A model generated the notes under the pieces. That model saw only the letters and a program-made list of their open reading frames with translations, was not told the origin of the DNA and made no database searches. From the NCBI RefSeq assembly GCF_018476885.1, contig NZ_JAHCVJ010000006.1, positions 186,001 to 250,000 of the forward strand: 64,000 bases of DNA, given 5' to 3'. The position numbers and the translations under genes were made by a program. Shown in pieces: positions 1 through 7,587 of the stretch (the stretch's first letter is position 1; every line of letters starts with the position of its first letter). Source of the DNA: Geoanaerobacter pelophilus (GTDB taxonomy: Bacteria; Desulfobacterota; Desulfuromonadia; Geobacterales; DSM-12255).

Positions 1-1560
1 GAACTTGGAGCGGCCATTTTCGCCGACAAAGCTGGTGATCTCGCCGTCGGAGTCACAGGTAATATCGGCAATGGAAGCCATGACATCCGGCTTCTGGTTG
101 AGCCGCTGGATCGGCATGATCGGGAACAGCTGGTCAATGGCCCAGGAGTCGGGGATCGACTGAAACAGCGAGAAGTTGGCAAAATAGGTCTGGCGGAGGC
201 TCAGGTGGAAGTTGGACAACTCTTCCGGGATCGGCTTGATCTTCTCGACGATGCCGTTGATTTTTTTGAATATCCTTGAGCAGAGCCATTCGGCAACGGC
301 GCGATCCTGAAGGTTCAGGTAGCCGAGGTTGAACAGGCTCACCGCTTCCTGGATCAGCTGCAGGGTGTCGTGGTAATCCTCGCGCAGCGAGTGGCGGTCG
401 ATGCTTTTGTAGATGTCCACCAGCTTGCGCACCGTAGGAGAAAGCTTTTCGGTGGTCTCCAGGACCTCTTCGAAATCCGGGGAAAGGCTCTGGGTGTTGG
501 TGTCCAGGGCGTTGGTGATCAGTACCGAATAGTGGGCGACAATGGCCCGGCCCGATTCGGAGATGATGTTGGGGCATTCGACCCCTGCCTCGTCGCAGAT
601 GTTCTTGATCTGGTAAACGACGTCATTGGCATATTCTTCAACCGTGTAGTTAACACTGGAGAAGTAGCTCGATTTGGTGCCGTCGTAATCGACGCCCAGT
701 CCGCCGCCGATGTCGACGTACTCCAGGTCGACCCCCATCTTGCGCATCTCGGCGTAGACACGGGTCCCTTCGATCAGGGCGTTCTTGATCTTGTCGATCT
801 TGGTGATCTGGCTGCCGATGTGGAAATGGAGCAGTTTAAGCTTGTCCACCATCCCTTCTTCTTCCAGCAGCTCGATAGCGGTGATCAGTTCGGAGATCCG
901 CAGACCGAATTTGGCGTCTTCGCCGCCTGAAGTGGCCCACTTGCCGGTCCCTTTGGAAGAGAGTTTGACGCGAATCCCCAGCTTCGGCACGATGCCGACC
1001 TTCTTGGCCAGGGCGATGATCTTTTCCAGCTCGAACAGTTTCTCCACAACGATGGTGATATCAAAGCCGATCTTGGTTGCGTAAAGGACGGTCTCGATAA
1101 ATTCGGCATCCTTGTAGCCGTTACAGATGATCGGAATGTTGGTCCCTGAGGCAAAGGAGATCGCCACAACCAGCTCCGGTTTGGAGCCGACCTCCAGGCC
1201 GATGTTGTAGCGTTTGCCGAATTGGGTGATCGCTTCCACCACCTGGCGCTGCTGGTTGACCTTGATCGGGTAGAAGGTGCGGTACTTGGCCGGGTAGTCA
1301 TTCTCGGAGATGGCGCTTTTGAAGGCGCGATTGATGGCGCCGATCCGCCCTTCGAGGATGTCCATGAACCGGAGCAGAATCGGGGGCTTGATCTTGCGCT
1401 TGATCAGGTCTTCCATGAGATCCCGCAGGTCGATGGAGTATTTTGAGGTAGGAGAAGGGTGGACGCAGACGTGGCCCTTCTTGTTTATCGAGAAGAGCTC
1501 AGAGCCCCAGTTGTCGATGTTGTAAATCTTTGCAGAATCGGCAATGGTCCATTTTTCCAT
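1..1560 (-). CDS. speA: Biosynthetic arginine decarboxylase SpeA (partial, C-terminus beyond left edge)
   Basis: Decarboxylates L-arginine to agmatine, the entry to putrescine synthesis; a PLP-dependent cytoplasmic enzyme. The frame starts at ATG 1560 (MEKWTIADSAKIYNIDNW) behind a good AGGAGA ribosome site at about 1566-1571 and stays open for 520 codons to base 1. The family is usually about 635 residues, so roughly the last fifth is missing. Visible family signatures are the fold-III PLP lysine segment FYPIKVNQQ near residue 98, the HFHIGSQI segment, and the glycine-rich DIGGGLGVDYDG stretch. It is the third gene of a minus-strand polyamine operon behind nspC. The identification is firm; the missing end is an effect of the window edge, not a truncation. 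Confidence 0.95.
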   Translation of the reverse strand, partial: MEKWTIADSAKIYNIDNWGSELFSINKKGHVCVHPSPTSKYSIDLRDLMEDLIKRKIKPPILLRFMDILEGRIGAINRAFKSAISENDYPAKYRTFYPIKVNQQRQVVEAITQFGKRYNIGLEVGSKPELVVAISFASGTNIPIICNGYKDAEFIETVLYATKIGFDITIVVEKLFELEKIIALAKKVGIVPKLGIRVKLSSKGTGKWATSGGEDAKFGLRISELITAIELLEEEGMVDKLKLLHFHIGSQITKIDKIKNALIEGTRVYAEMRKMGVDLEYVDIGGGLGVDYDGTKSSYFSSVNYTVEEYANDVVYQIKNICDEAGVECPNIISESGRAIVAHYSVLITNALDTNTQSLSPDFEEVLETTEKLSPTVRKLVDIYKSIDRHSLREDYHDTLQLIQEAVSLFNLGYLNLQDRAVAEWLCSRIFKKINGIVEKIKPIPEELSNFHLSLRQTYFANFSLFQSIPDSWAIDQLFPIMPIQRLNQKPDVMASIADITCDSDGEITSFVGENGRSKF

Positions 1561-1564
1561 GGGT

Positions 1565-1705
1565 TCTCCTGAACGAATCCGCCTTCGGCCGTATAGCTGT
1601 GTTGCCTCGTCAGGGCTCTCCTCGACGTAGCCCTGCTACGCCTGCGTCAACCCTTCCTCGTCGCCTTGCTCTACGCCCGAAATCGAATTCGGGTGGTTTT
1701 GGTGT
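1565..1705. repeat. Repeat-like GC-rich spacer between nspC and speA
   Basis: This roughly 150-base gap inside the polyamine operon is not coding. It is built of related short blocks (CCTCGTC, TCCTCGAC, TTCCTCGTCGC) and a dyad GTAGC-CCT-GCTAC near 1626-1640, flanked by CGCCTTCGGCCG and CTACGCCCG. From memory, similar blocks recur between genes in Geobacter genomes, but only one copy is in this window, so the interspersed-repeat call is inference. It could act as an mRNA structure that separates nspC and speA expression. Confidence 0.4.
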
Positions 1706-1711
1706 TATCGC

Positions 1712-2860
1712 CTATGAAAGGCGTCCTTTGAAATCTTCGTAATCGAACTGCCTGATGACCTTGAGCTCCCCGCTCGCCGGCTCATAGGTGCAGATCGCCG
1801 GGTGCTGGATGCCGTTGAAGGTAGTGGTCTTGACCATGGTGTAGTGGGACATGTCCTCGAAGGCCAGCCGGTCGCCGGGATTGAGTGGCTTTTCGAACGA
1901 CCAGTCGCCGATTACGTCGCCTGCCAGGCAGGATGGCCCGGCGAGACGGTAAGTGTGGGACTTTTCCTCGGGATTATAGCCGCCGGTGATGCCGGGTCGA
2001 TAGGGCATCTCCAGGATATCCGGCATGTGGCAGGTGGCAGAGACGTCGAGGATGGCAATATCCATCTCGTTGTGCACCACATCCAGCACCTCGCTCACCA
2101 GGATGCCGGTGCCGATGGCGATCGCCTCGCCTGGCTCCAGGTAGACCTCAATGCCGTACTTTCCTTTGAAATGCTTGACCAGCTCCACCAGGGCGTCGAT
2201 GTCATATCCCTCGCGGGTGATGTGGTGGCCGCCACCTAAGTTCAACCATTTCATTTGAGGGAGAAACTCGCCGAATTTTTCCTCGAACACTTTGGCGGTC
2301 CGCGCTAGCGGCTCGAACAGCTGCTCGCACAGGGTATGGAAGTGCAGCCCTTCAACCCCGGCCAGCGACCGGCCGTCAAACTCTTTCCGGGGGATGCCGA
2401 GCCGCGATTTGGGCGCGCAGGGGTCGTAGATAGGGGTGTGACCTTCGGAATGCTCCGGGTTGACCCGCAGGCCGATGGAGACGCCGCTCTGCTCCCACAG
2501 CGGTCGGAACCGCTCCAGCTGGTTGAAGGAGTTGAAAACCAGGTGATTGGAGATCTGCAACAACTCAACTACATCTGCTTCCTTGAACGCCGCGGCAAAG
2601 CTGTGGACCTCGCGGCCGAACTCCTCGCGGCCGAGGCGTGCCTCCCAGGGGGAGCTGGCGCAGACGCCATGCAGGGTTTCCCGGATCAGCGGAAACACCC
2701 CCCACATGGCAAACGCCTTCAGCGCCATGAGGATCTTGGCGCCGGAGCGCTGTTGCACCTCGTCCAGTATCGCCAGATTATGACGCAGCTGACCCAGGTC
2801 CACCACATAGGCAGGGGAGGGTGAGAGCTTCAGGATTTTGTCGATGTCGATACCGGTCAA
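1712..2860 (-). CDS. nspC: Carboxynorspermidine/carboxyspermidine decarboxylase
   Basis: Removes the carboxyl group from carboxynorspermidine or carboxyspermidine to give norspermidine or spermidine; a PLP enzyme of the alanine-racemase fold-III class. I place the start at TTG 2860, giving 382 residues (TGIDIDKILKLSPSPAYVVD follows the initiator), only 4 bases after the upstream stop and behind GGAG. A longer frame to 2950 would run through the end of the upstream gene in another frame, and its N-terminus is not family-like. Visible signatures include LMALKAFA (PLP lysine), GLRVNPEHSE, WLNLGGGHHIT, YLEPGEAI and the C-terminal FEDMSHYTMVKTTTFNG. It is coupled to the carboxynorspermidine dehydrogenase upstream and precedes speA. 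Confidence 0.93.
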   Translation of the reverse strand: MTGIDIDKILKLSPSPAYVVDLGQLRHNLAILDEVQQRSGAKILMALKAFAMWGVFPLIRETLHGVCASSPWEARLGREEFGREVHSFAAAFKEADVVELLQISNHLVFNSFNQLERFRPLWEQSGVSIGLRVNPEHSEGHTPIYDPCAPKSRLGIPRKEFDGRSLAGVEGLHFHTLCEQLFEPLARTAKVFEEKFGEFLPQMKWLNLGGGHHITREGYDIDALVELVKHFKGKYGIEVYLEPGEAIAIGTGILVSEVLDVVHNEMDIAILDVSATCHMPDILEMPYRPGITGGYNPEEKSHTYRLAGPSCLAGDVIGDWSFEKPLNPGDRLAFEDMSHYTMVKTTTFNGIQHPAICTYEPASGELKVIRQFDYEDFKGRLS

Positions 2861-2864
2861 TGCG

Positions 2865-4061
2865 CTATAACTCCGGCCATTCACCGCCGTCGATGACCAC
2901 CGTCGGCAGACCCATTGGGCCGAGCACATCAAGGAACAGCTCCGGGTCAAACTGCTCCATGTTCCAGACCCCAGGTGCGTGCCACTTGCCGGTCAGCATC
3001 ATGATGGCGCCGACCACCGCCGGGACACCGGTGGTGTAGCTGATCGCCTGGGATTGGACCTCTTTGTAACAGGCCTCGTGGTCACAGATATTGTAGATGT
3101 AAACCTGCTTGCGTTGGCCGTCCTTGGTGCCGCGGGCAATGACGCCGATGCAGGTCTTGCCCTTGGTCAGCGGACCCAGCGAACCCGGATCAGGGAGCAA
3201 CGCCTTTAGGAACTGGATCGGCACGATCTTCTGACCGTTAAACTCCACTTCGTCGATCCTGGTCATGCCGACGTTCTGCAGTACCTCCAGGTGCTTCAGG
3301 TAGTTGTCGGAGAAAGTCATCCAGAACTGGGCTTTCTTGATGGTCGGGATGTGCTTGACCAGCGACTCCATCTCCTCGTGGTAGAGTCGATAGCAGTTCA
3401 TCGGCCCGATCCCTTCCGGGAAATCAAAGACCCGCTTGGTGGAGAGCGCCGGGCTCTCGACAAACTGGCCGTTTTCCCAGTGGCGGCAGGTAGCGGTCAC
3501 TTCGCGGATGTTGATCTCCGGGTTGAAGTTGGTGGCAAACGGCTGGCCGTGGCTGCCGGCATTGGCGTCGATGATGTCGATTTCCTCCACGACATCCAGA
3601 TACTTTTTGGCTGCCAGGGCGGTGTAGACGTTGGTAACACCCGGATCGAAACCAGAACCCAGAAGCGCCATCAAACCGGCATTTTTAAAGCGGTCCTGGT
3701 AGGCCCACTGCCAGGAGTACTCGAACTTGGCGGTGTCCAGCGGTTCGTAGTTGGCAGTGTCGAGGTAATCGACACCGGTCTCCAGGCAGGCATCCATGAT
3801 ATGCAGATCCTGGTACGGCAGCGCCACGTTGATCACCAGTTTTGGCTGCTCTGCCTTGATCAGGGCAACCAGTTCGGGGACGTTGTCGGCATCTACCTGA
3901 GCGGTTTTTATGCTGTTGTTCAGTTGGGCGGCAATGGTGTCACACTTGGCCTTGGTGCGCGAGGCCAGGGTGATCTCGCTGAAAATGTCACGACGCTGGG
4001 CGCATTTATGGGCAACGACCTGGCCGACGCCCCCTGCTCCGATTATCAGAACCTTGCTCAT
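2865..4061 (-). CDS. Carboxynorspermidine/carboxyspermidine dehydrogenase (saccharopine dehydrogenase family)
   Basis: Reductively condenses aspartate semialdehyde with a diamine (diaminopropane or putrescine) using NADPH, making the substrate of NspC. The 398-residue protein opens with the Rossmann motif VLIIGAGGVGQVVAHKCAQ and carries the saccharopine-dehydrogenase segments ASRTKAKCD, LVINVALPYQDL, YLDTANYEP and GSGFDPGVTN. The product is cytoplasmic, with no signal peptide. It is first in the polyamine operon, with nspC 4 bases downstream and then speA. Together these indicate the aspartate-semialdehyde route to spermidine or norspermidine rather than the S-adenosylmethionine route. The sequence does not show which diamine is used. 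The Vibrio homologue is known as CANSDH. Confidence 0.93.
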   Translation of the reverse strand: MSKVLIIGAGGVGQVVAHKCAQRRDIFSEITLASRTKAKCDTIAAQLNNSIKTAQVDADNVPELVALIKAEQPKLVINVALPYQDLHIMDACLETGVDYLDTANYEPLDTAKFEYSWQWAYQDRFKNAGLMALLGSGFDPGVTNVYTALAAKKYLDVVEEIDIIDANAGSHGQPFATNFNPEINIREVTATCRHWENGQFVESPALSTKRVFDFPEGIGPMNCYRLYHEEMESLVKHIPTIKKAQFWMTFSDNYLKHLEVLQNVGMTRIDEVEFNGQKIVPIQFLKALLPDPGSLGPLTKGKTCIGVIARGTKDGQRKQVYIYNICDHEACYKEVQSQAISYTTGVPAVVGAIMMLTGKWHAPGVWNMEQFDPELFLDVLGPMGLPTVVIDGGEWPEL

Positions 4062-4376
4062 CTATTTATCTCCCTGTGCGATGGAGTAATTTATCGGACC
4101 TTTCCAAATATTCTTTACGCGGCTTGCTGTCAAGTGAAAAGTTTAGCATTAATGCCGGTAAAGTCTAAGTATTACGGGAAATTTAAGTGGGGCCTGGGTC
4201 GATAATCAACCCCATGCACGGTTTGCTGATTCTGGCACTGTAAACGGTGTGTGAATTGTGCGACATGACGATCTTTTGCGTCCGGGGGCAGATAATGATT
4301 TTAAGTTGACATGGGAAATTTCTTCTATAAGTTCATTGGAGAGCATGAATCAAGATTGCGCAGGGGGGATAGCACG
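4062..4376. other. Divergent intergenic region between the polyamine operon and proC
   Basis: This 315-base gap separates divergent operons. Besides the minus-strand promoter at 4105-4133, a plus-strand TTGACA at about 4307 lies before TATAAG, but only 14 bases separate them, so a proC promoter is not convincingly defined. No RNA gene or further open frame with a ribosome site was seen. Confidence 0.5.
4105..4133 (-). promoter_or_regulatory. Sigma-70 type promoter of the polyamine operon
   Basis: On the minus strand a TTGACA box (4133-4128) and a TATTTG box (4110-4105) are separated by exactly 17 bases, about 45 bases before the ATG at 4061. The -35 is a perfect match and the -10 matches four of six bases. 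No other promoter-like pair fits better in this gap. Confidence 0.5.
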
Positions 4377-5192
4377 ATGTTCCGGAATCTGGGAATAGGC
4401 ATAATTGGTGGCGGCAACATGGCCGAGGCAATGATCAAGGGTTTGATCCAGGGGGGGATTGCTGCTGATAAAATCGAGGTAGCTGAGCCGGTTGCCGGAC
4501 GCAGGGATTTTCTGGCAGAGCGCTATGCCGTGGGTGTTTCTGCTGATAACACCAAGGTGGCGACAGGTTGTCGCCTGATACTGCTGGCGATCAAGCCGCA
4601 GATGGTTGATTCTGTCCTGTCAGGCATATCATCAGCCATAAACGGTGATACCTTGCTCATATCGATAATGGCCGGGGTGCCTTGTTCAATCATTGAATCT
4701 TTATTCCCGACACCGGTCAAGGTTGTGCGGGCAATGCCCAATACCCCGGCACTGGCCCTGCAGGGTGCAACAGCAATAGCTGCCGGGACACATGCGTCTG
4801 CCGAGGATATGACGCTGGCTGCGGAAATCTTCACCATGGTTGGCAAGTGCTGGCAGGTGGATGAAAAACTGATCGATGCCGTGACCGGTCTTTCCGGAAG
4901 TGGCCCTGCCTATGTGCTGACGTTCATCGAGGCCCTTTCCGATGCGGGCGTCAAGAACGGACTGCCCCGTGAGGTCGCATCCGGCCTGGCTCTCCAGACA
5001 GTATACGGTACTGCTTGCCTGCTGAACGAGACCGGAGAGCACCCGGCGCTGCTCCGTGAAAAGGTGACTTCTCCCGGAGGCACCACCATCGCCGGGCTTC
5101 AGGCTCTTGAAGTTGGCGGGTTCCGCGGCACGGTCATGCGCTGTGTCGAAGCGGCGACGCAACGGTCAATGGAACTCGGGAAGAAAAAGTGA
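4377..5192 (+). CDS. proC: Pyrroline-5-carboxylate reductase
   Basis: Last step of proline synthesis: reduces pyrroline-5-carboxylate to L-proline with NAD(P)H in the cytoplasm. I choose ATG 4377 because it follows the G-rich ribosome site CAGGGGGGAT and gives 271 residues, the usual family length; an in-frame ATG at 4311 would add 22 unconserved residues. The protein shows the dinucleotide fold GIGIIGGGNMAEAMIKG, the segment VKVVRAMPNTPA, and the C-terminal signature around LSGSGPAYV and TSPGGTTIAGL. A 55-codon cysteine-rich gene begins at the next base after its stop, so the two are probably co-transcribed. Confidence 0.96.
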   Translation: MFRNLGIGIIGGGNMAEAMIKGLIQGGIAADKIEVAEPVAGRRDFLAERYAVGVSADNTKVATGCRLILLAIKPQMVDSVLSGISSAINGDTLLISIMAGVPCSIIESLFPTPVKVVRAMPNTPALALQGATAIAAGTHASAEDMTLAAEIFTMVGKCWQVDEKLIDAVTGLSGSGPAYVLTFIEALSDAGVKNGLPREVASGLALQTVYGTACLLNETGEHPALLREKVTSPGGTTIAGLQALEVGGFRGTVMRCVEAATQRSMELGKKK

Positions 5193-5360
5193 ATGACTGA
5201 GGGAAAGAAACACCCGTGCCAGGACTGTAGCTATTGTCAGTGGTGCAGTGACGACCGCTGCCGGTTGTGTCTTGCCACCGGGTGCCAGGCAAAGAAAAAG
5301 CTCTCTCTGCAGGAGCAGATTGAGCTTTTTGAGAAATTGAACAACAAAGACCGTATTTAG
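5193..5360 (+). CDS. Small cysteine-rich protein (55 aa), function unknown
   Basis: An ATG directly abuts the proC TGA, with GGAACTCGGGAAG upstream as a possible ribosome site, and runs 55 codons to TAG at 5360. Residues 9-31 hold seven cysteines spaced mostly two apart (C9, C12, C15, C18, C23, C26, C31), followed by a basic, helical-looking tail (QAKKKLSLQEQIELFEKL). This spacing suggests metal or iron-sulfur binding, but I recognise no named family. Its stop codon overlaps the convergent deacetylase stop at 5357-5359. Support for a real gene comes from the coupling to proC and the ordered cysteines; it is too short for statistical coding tests. Confidence 0.6.
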   Translation: MTEGKKHPCQDCSYCQWCSDDRCRLCLATGCQAKKKLSLQEQIELFEKLNNKDRI

Positions 5361-6148
5361 TAAGCGATGTTTCGTTTAGGCGCTGTTCCTGCCAGTATCT
5401 GGGCAAATGCCTTGCCCTGGTCCGAATTGATCAGTAGATAACGGGGGAGTTTCATAACCGAGTCGCTGGCTCCGGCATGGTGACGCTCTATGGTGAAAGT
5501 AGTGGTAAACCCGTTAGCTGCGGCCATCTTCAGCAGATAGTCGTCGTAGATGCCGAACGGCCAGGCAAGCATATCAACCTTCCCGCCTAGTTCCTTCTCC
5601 AGTTTGTCCTTTGATTTTTTTAACTGGGTGTTCACCAGTTTATCCAGTTCTGCCGGCTTGAGCTTCTTTCGCTCTTTCTTGAAGTTCGGGTGCCAGTAGG
5701 TATGCGACTGGATGTCGACAAGCCCGGTCTTCTTCAGTTCCCGCAGCTGGTCCCAGGTCATGGCGTATTTGGCGTTGGAGATCGCCGACGGATAGACGAA
5801 CACGGTCACAGGCACCTTGTATTTTTTGATCAGTGGCAGCATGTCACTGTAAACGGTCTTATGGGCATCATCCTCAACGATCACCACTGATTTAGGCGGA
5901 GGGACCGGTGCCTTTTTCTGGTACCAGTCAACCAGCCTTCTCAGGGGGATCACTGTGTAGCCATTGTCTTTAAGGTACTTGAGGTGTGACTCGAATACCG
6001 GTGTGGTGATGGTCATGCCATCGGCGACAGTGGGTCCGAAGCGGTGATAGAGGAGTATCGGCACTCCTGATTGCTCTGTTGTTTGAGATGCAGAGGCAGT
6101 GGTTACTAGCAGTGACAGCAGTAAAAGAGTTGTAAGGATCCTTAGCAT
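5357..6148 (-). CDS. Exported polysaccharide deacetylase (NodB/CE4 family)
   Basis: Predicted to remove acetyl groups from a cell-surface or peptidoglycan sugar polymer outside the inner membrane. The 263-residue protein has a cleavable signal peptide (MLRILTTLLLLSLLVTTASAS) followed by PILLYHRFG, typical of the YadE/PgaB-like subgroup. The first NodB motif reads VIVEDDAH near residue 91 rather than TFDDG: the two aspartates remain but the glycine is alanine. The metal-binding H-x3-H motif is present as SHTYWH near residues 149-153. The late motif WPFGIYDDYLL is also recognisable. It starts one base inside the stop of the upstream M16 gene, so it is the last gene of that operon. Confidence 0.88.
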   Translation of the reverse strand: MLRILTTLLLLSLLVTTASASQTTEQSGVPILLYHRFGPTVADGMTITTPVFESHLKYLKDNGYTVIPLRRLVDWYQKKAPVPPPKSVVIVEDDAHKTVYSDMLPLIKKYKVPVTVFVYPSAISNAKYAMTWDQLRELKKTGLVDIQSHTYWHPNFKKERKKLKPAELDKLVNTQLKKSKDKLEKELGGKVDMLAWPFGIYDDYLLKMAAANGFTTTFTIERHHAGASDSVMKLPRYLLINSDQGKAFAQILAGTAPKRNIAY

Positions 6149-7587
6149 TATTGAGTCTTATCACCTTTCATAGTTTCCAGTTTGATGTCAGTCACTCGAC
6201 CGAAGATCGATAACGGTTTGTCAAAAGCATTGTCGTTGCCAGCCACGGAGATCACCATTTTATCCGGGTGAAGATGGTTTTTCGCTGCCTGCAGAATGTC
6301 ATCTTTGGTGACTTTTGCGATGTTGTCCCGATAGTTTTCGAGGTATCCCTTGGGGTAGCCGTAATACTCCAGCCTGGCCTGCTGGTTGACCACGGCTTCA
6401 GGCTTGGCAAAGCCGAAGATAAAGGCATTGATGATCGAATTCTTGGCCAGATCAAGTTCCTGGCTGGAGACCGGCTCTTTGGTGATTCCGGCAATGATAT
6501 CGCGCATCAAGGTTATTGCCTTGGCCGTTGATTCAGATTTGGTCTCGGTCTGGGCGATAAAGGTCCCCACAAAGCGGCGTCCGATATCGAAATGGCTCTC
6601 GACATTATAGGCAAGCCCCTGATTCGAGCGGATCTCCTGGGTAAGCCGTGAAGTAAAGCCGCCGCCAAGGATATAATCCATCACCCGTATGGCATAGAGG
6701 TCCGGACTGTCCTTATCGATGCCGAGATGGCCGATCCGGATCGCCGACTGGTTGACGTCCTTGTGTGCCAGCAGAACCTGCGGCTTTACCTCAGCGGCTG
6801 GCGGGGCAACCTTTGGCAAAGACTCGTCCGTTTTTTCCCAGCCGTTAAACAGCTTCTCAAGCTTGGCGGATAACTCCTCTGTCTTTACGTCACCGGCAAC
6901 AGCAAGAATCACCCGATTCGGTCTAAAATATCGGCCATGGAATTTGATCAGGTCATCACGGGTAATCCCTGATATGCTTTCTACTGTCGGGTATGCCCCC
7001 AGGGGATGGCCGGAGTAGAGGGCTTTCCGGAGTTCACGGTCGGCGATCGCCTTCGGGTTGTCATTCTGTCGGCGCAGTGCCTCTATTGTCTGCTTTTTAG
7101 CGAGGTTGAGCTTCTCTTCGCGAAATGCCGGTTTCATCAAAACATCGGCATAGATCTGCAAGGTCCTGTCGAAATTCCTTGTGAGGGTGGCCATTGATAC
7201 ATTGCCGACGTCGGACGAGATCCCGGCCTCAACTGAAGAAGCCATGAATTCCAGTTCGCCATCCATTGCGTCAGGTGTGATCGTATCGGTACCCCCGGTC
7301 CTCAATACGGCAGAGGCGAGCGATGCAAGGCCTGTCTTGTCCGGCGGTTCATAAATGCTTCCTGTGTTGATATACGCGGTAATGCTCACCAATGGAAGTT
7401 CATGGTCCTCCAGAAGGTAGACCACCATGCCATTAGGCAGTTCCATCCGCTGGCTTTTGGGGATCTCGAAAGAGAGCGGTGGGAACGACATGGAACGAGG
7501 GTTCACCTGGGTACTCGGACCGGCGCATCCAGATAGTGCGAAAACGGTTATGATGAGTGCAAGAAAGCGACAGGTGGCTCTGGTCAT
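6148..7587 (-). CDS. M16 peptidase-family lipoprotein lacking the zinc motif
   Basis: A 479-residue protein of the insulinase/pitrilysin fold, with a lipoprotein signal ending in LSGC (Cys near residue 21). The position normally occupied by HxxEH reads SLASAVLRTGG, so the zinc site is missing and the protein should be the non-catalytic half of a two-subunit M16B peptidase. C-terminal M16 landmarks remain: YILGGGFTSRLTQEIRSNQGL and a late FIFGFAKPEAV segment. Its start overlaps the stop of the intact M16 gene by four bases (ATGA), which supports a stoichiometric complex. It probably sits in the periplasm attached to a membrane. Confidence 0.9.
   Translation of the reverse strand: MTRATCRFLALIITVFALSGCAGPSTQVNPRSMSFPPLSFEIPKSQRMELPNGMVVYLLEDHELPLVSITAYINTGSIYEPPDKTGLASLASAVLRTGGTDTITPDAMDGELEFMASSVEAGISSDVGNVSMATLTRNFDRTLQIYADVLMKPAFREEKLNLAKKQTIEALRRQNDNPKAIADRELRKALYSGHPLGAYPTVESISGITRDDLIKFHGRYFRPNRVILAVAGDVKTEELSAKLEKLFNGWEKTDESLPKVAPPAAEVKPQVLLAHKDVNQSAIRIGHLGIDKDSPDLYAIRVMDYILGGGFTSRLTQEIRSNQGLAYNVESHFDIGRRFVGTFIAQTETKSESTAKAITLMRDIIAGITKEPVSSQELDLAKNSIINAFIFGFAKPEAVVNQQARLEYYGYPKGYLENYRDNIAKVTKDDILQAAKNHLHPDKMVISVAGNDNAFDKPLSIFGRVTDIKLETMKGDKTQ

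Noticed and set aside
370-930. Plus-strand 186-codon frame, and minus frames at 134-577, 519-761 and 885-1301
   Set aside because: All lie inside the speA coding region, which has clear family motifs; these are shadow frames.
3291-4205. Plus-strand 304-codon open frame
   Set aside because: Antisense to the carboxynorspermidine dehydrogenase; no ribosome site or family features.
4307-4332. TTGACA ... TATAAG as a proC promoter
   Set aside because: Only 14 bases between the boxes, too short for a normal promoter; not listed as a feature.
4701-5162. Minus-strand 153-codon frame
   Set aside because: Antisense shadow of proC.
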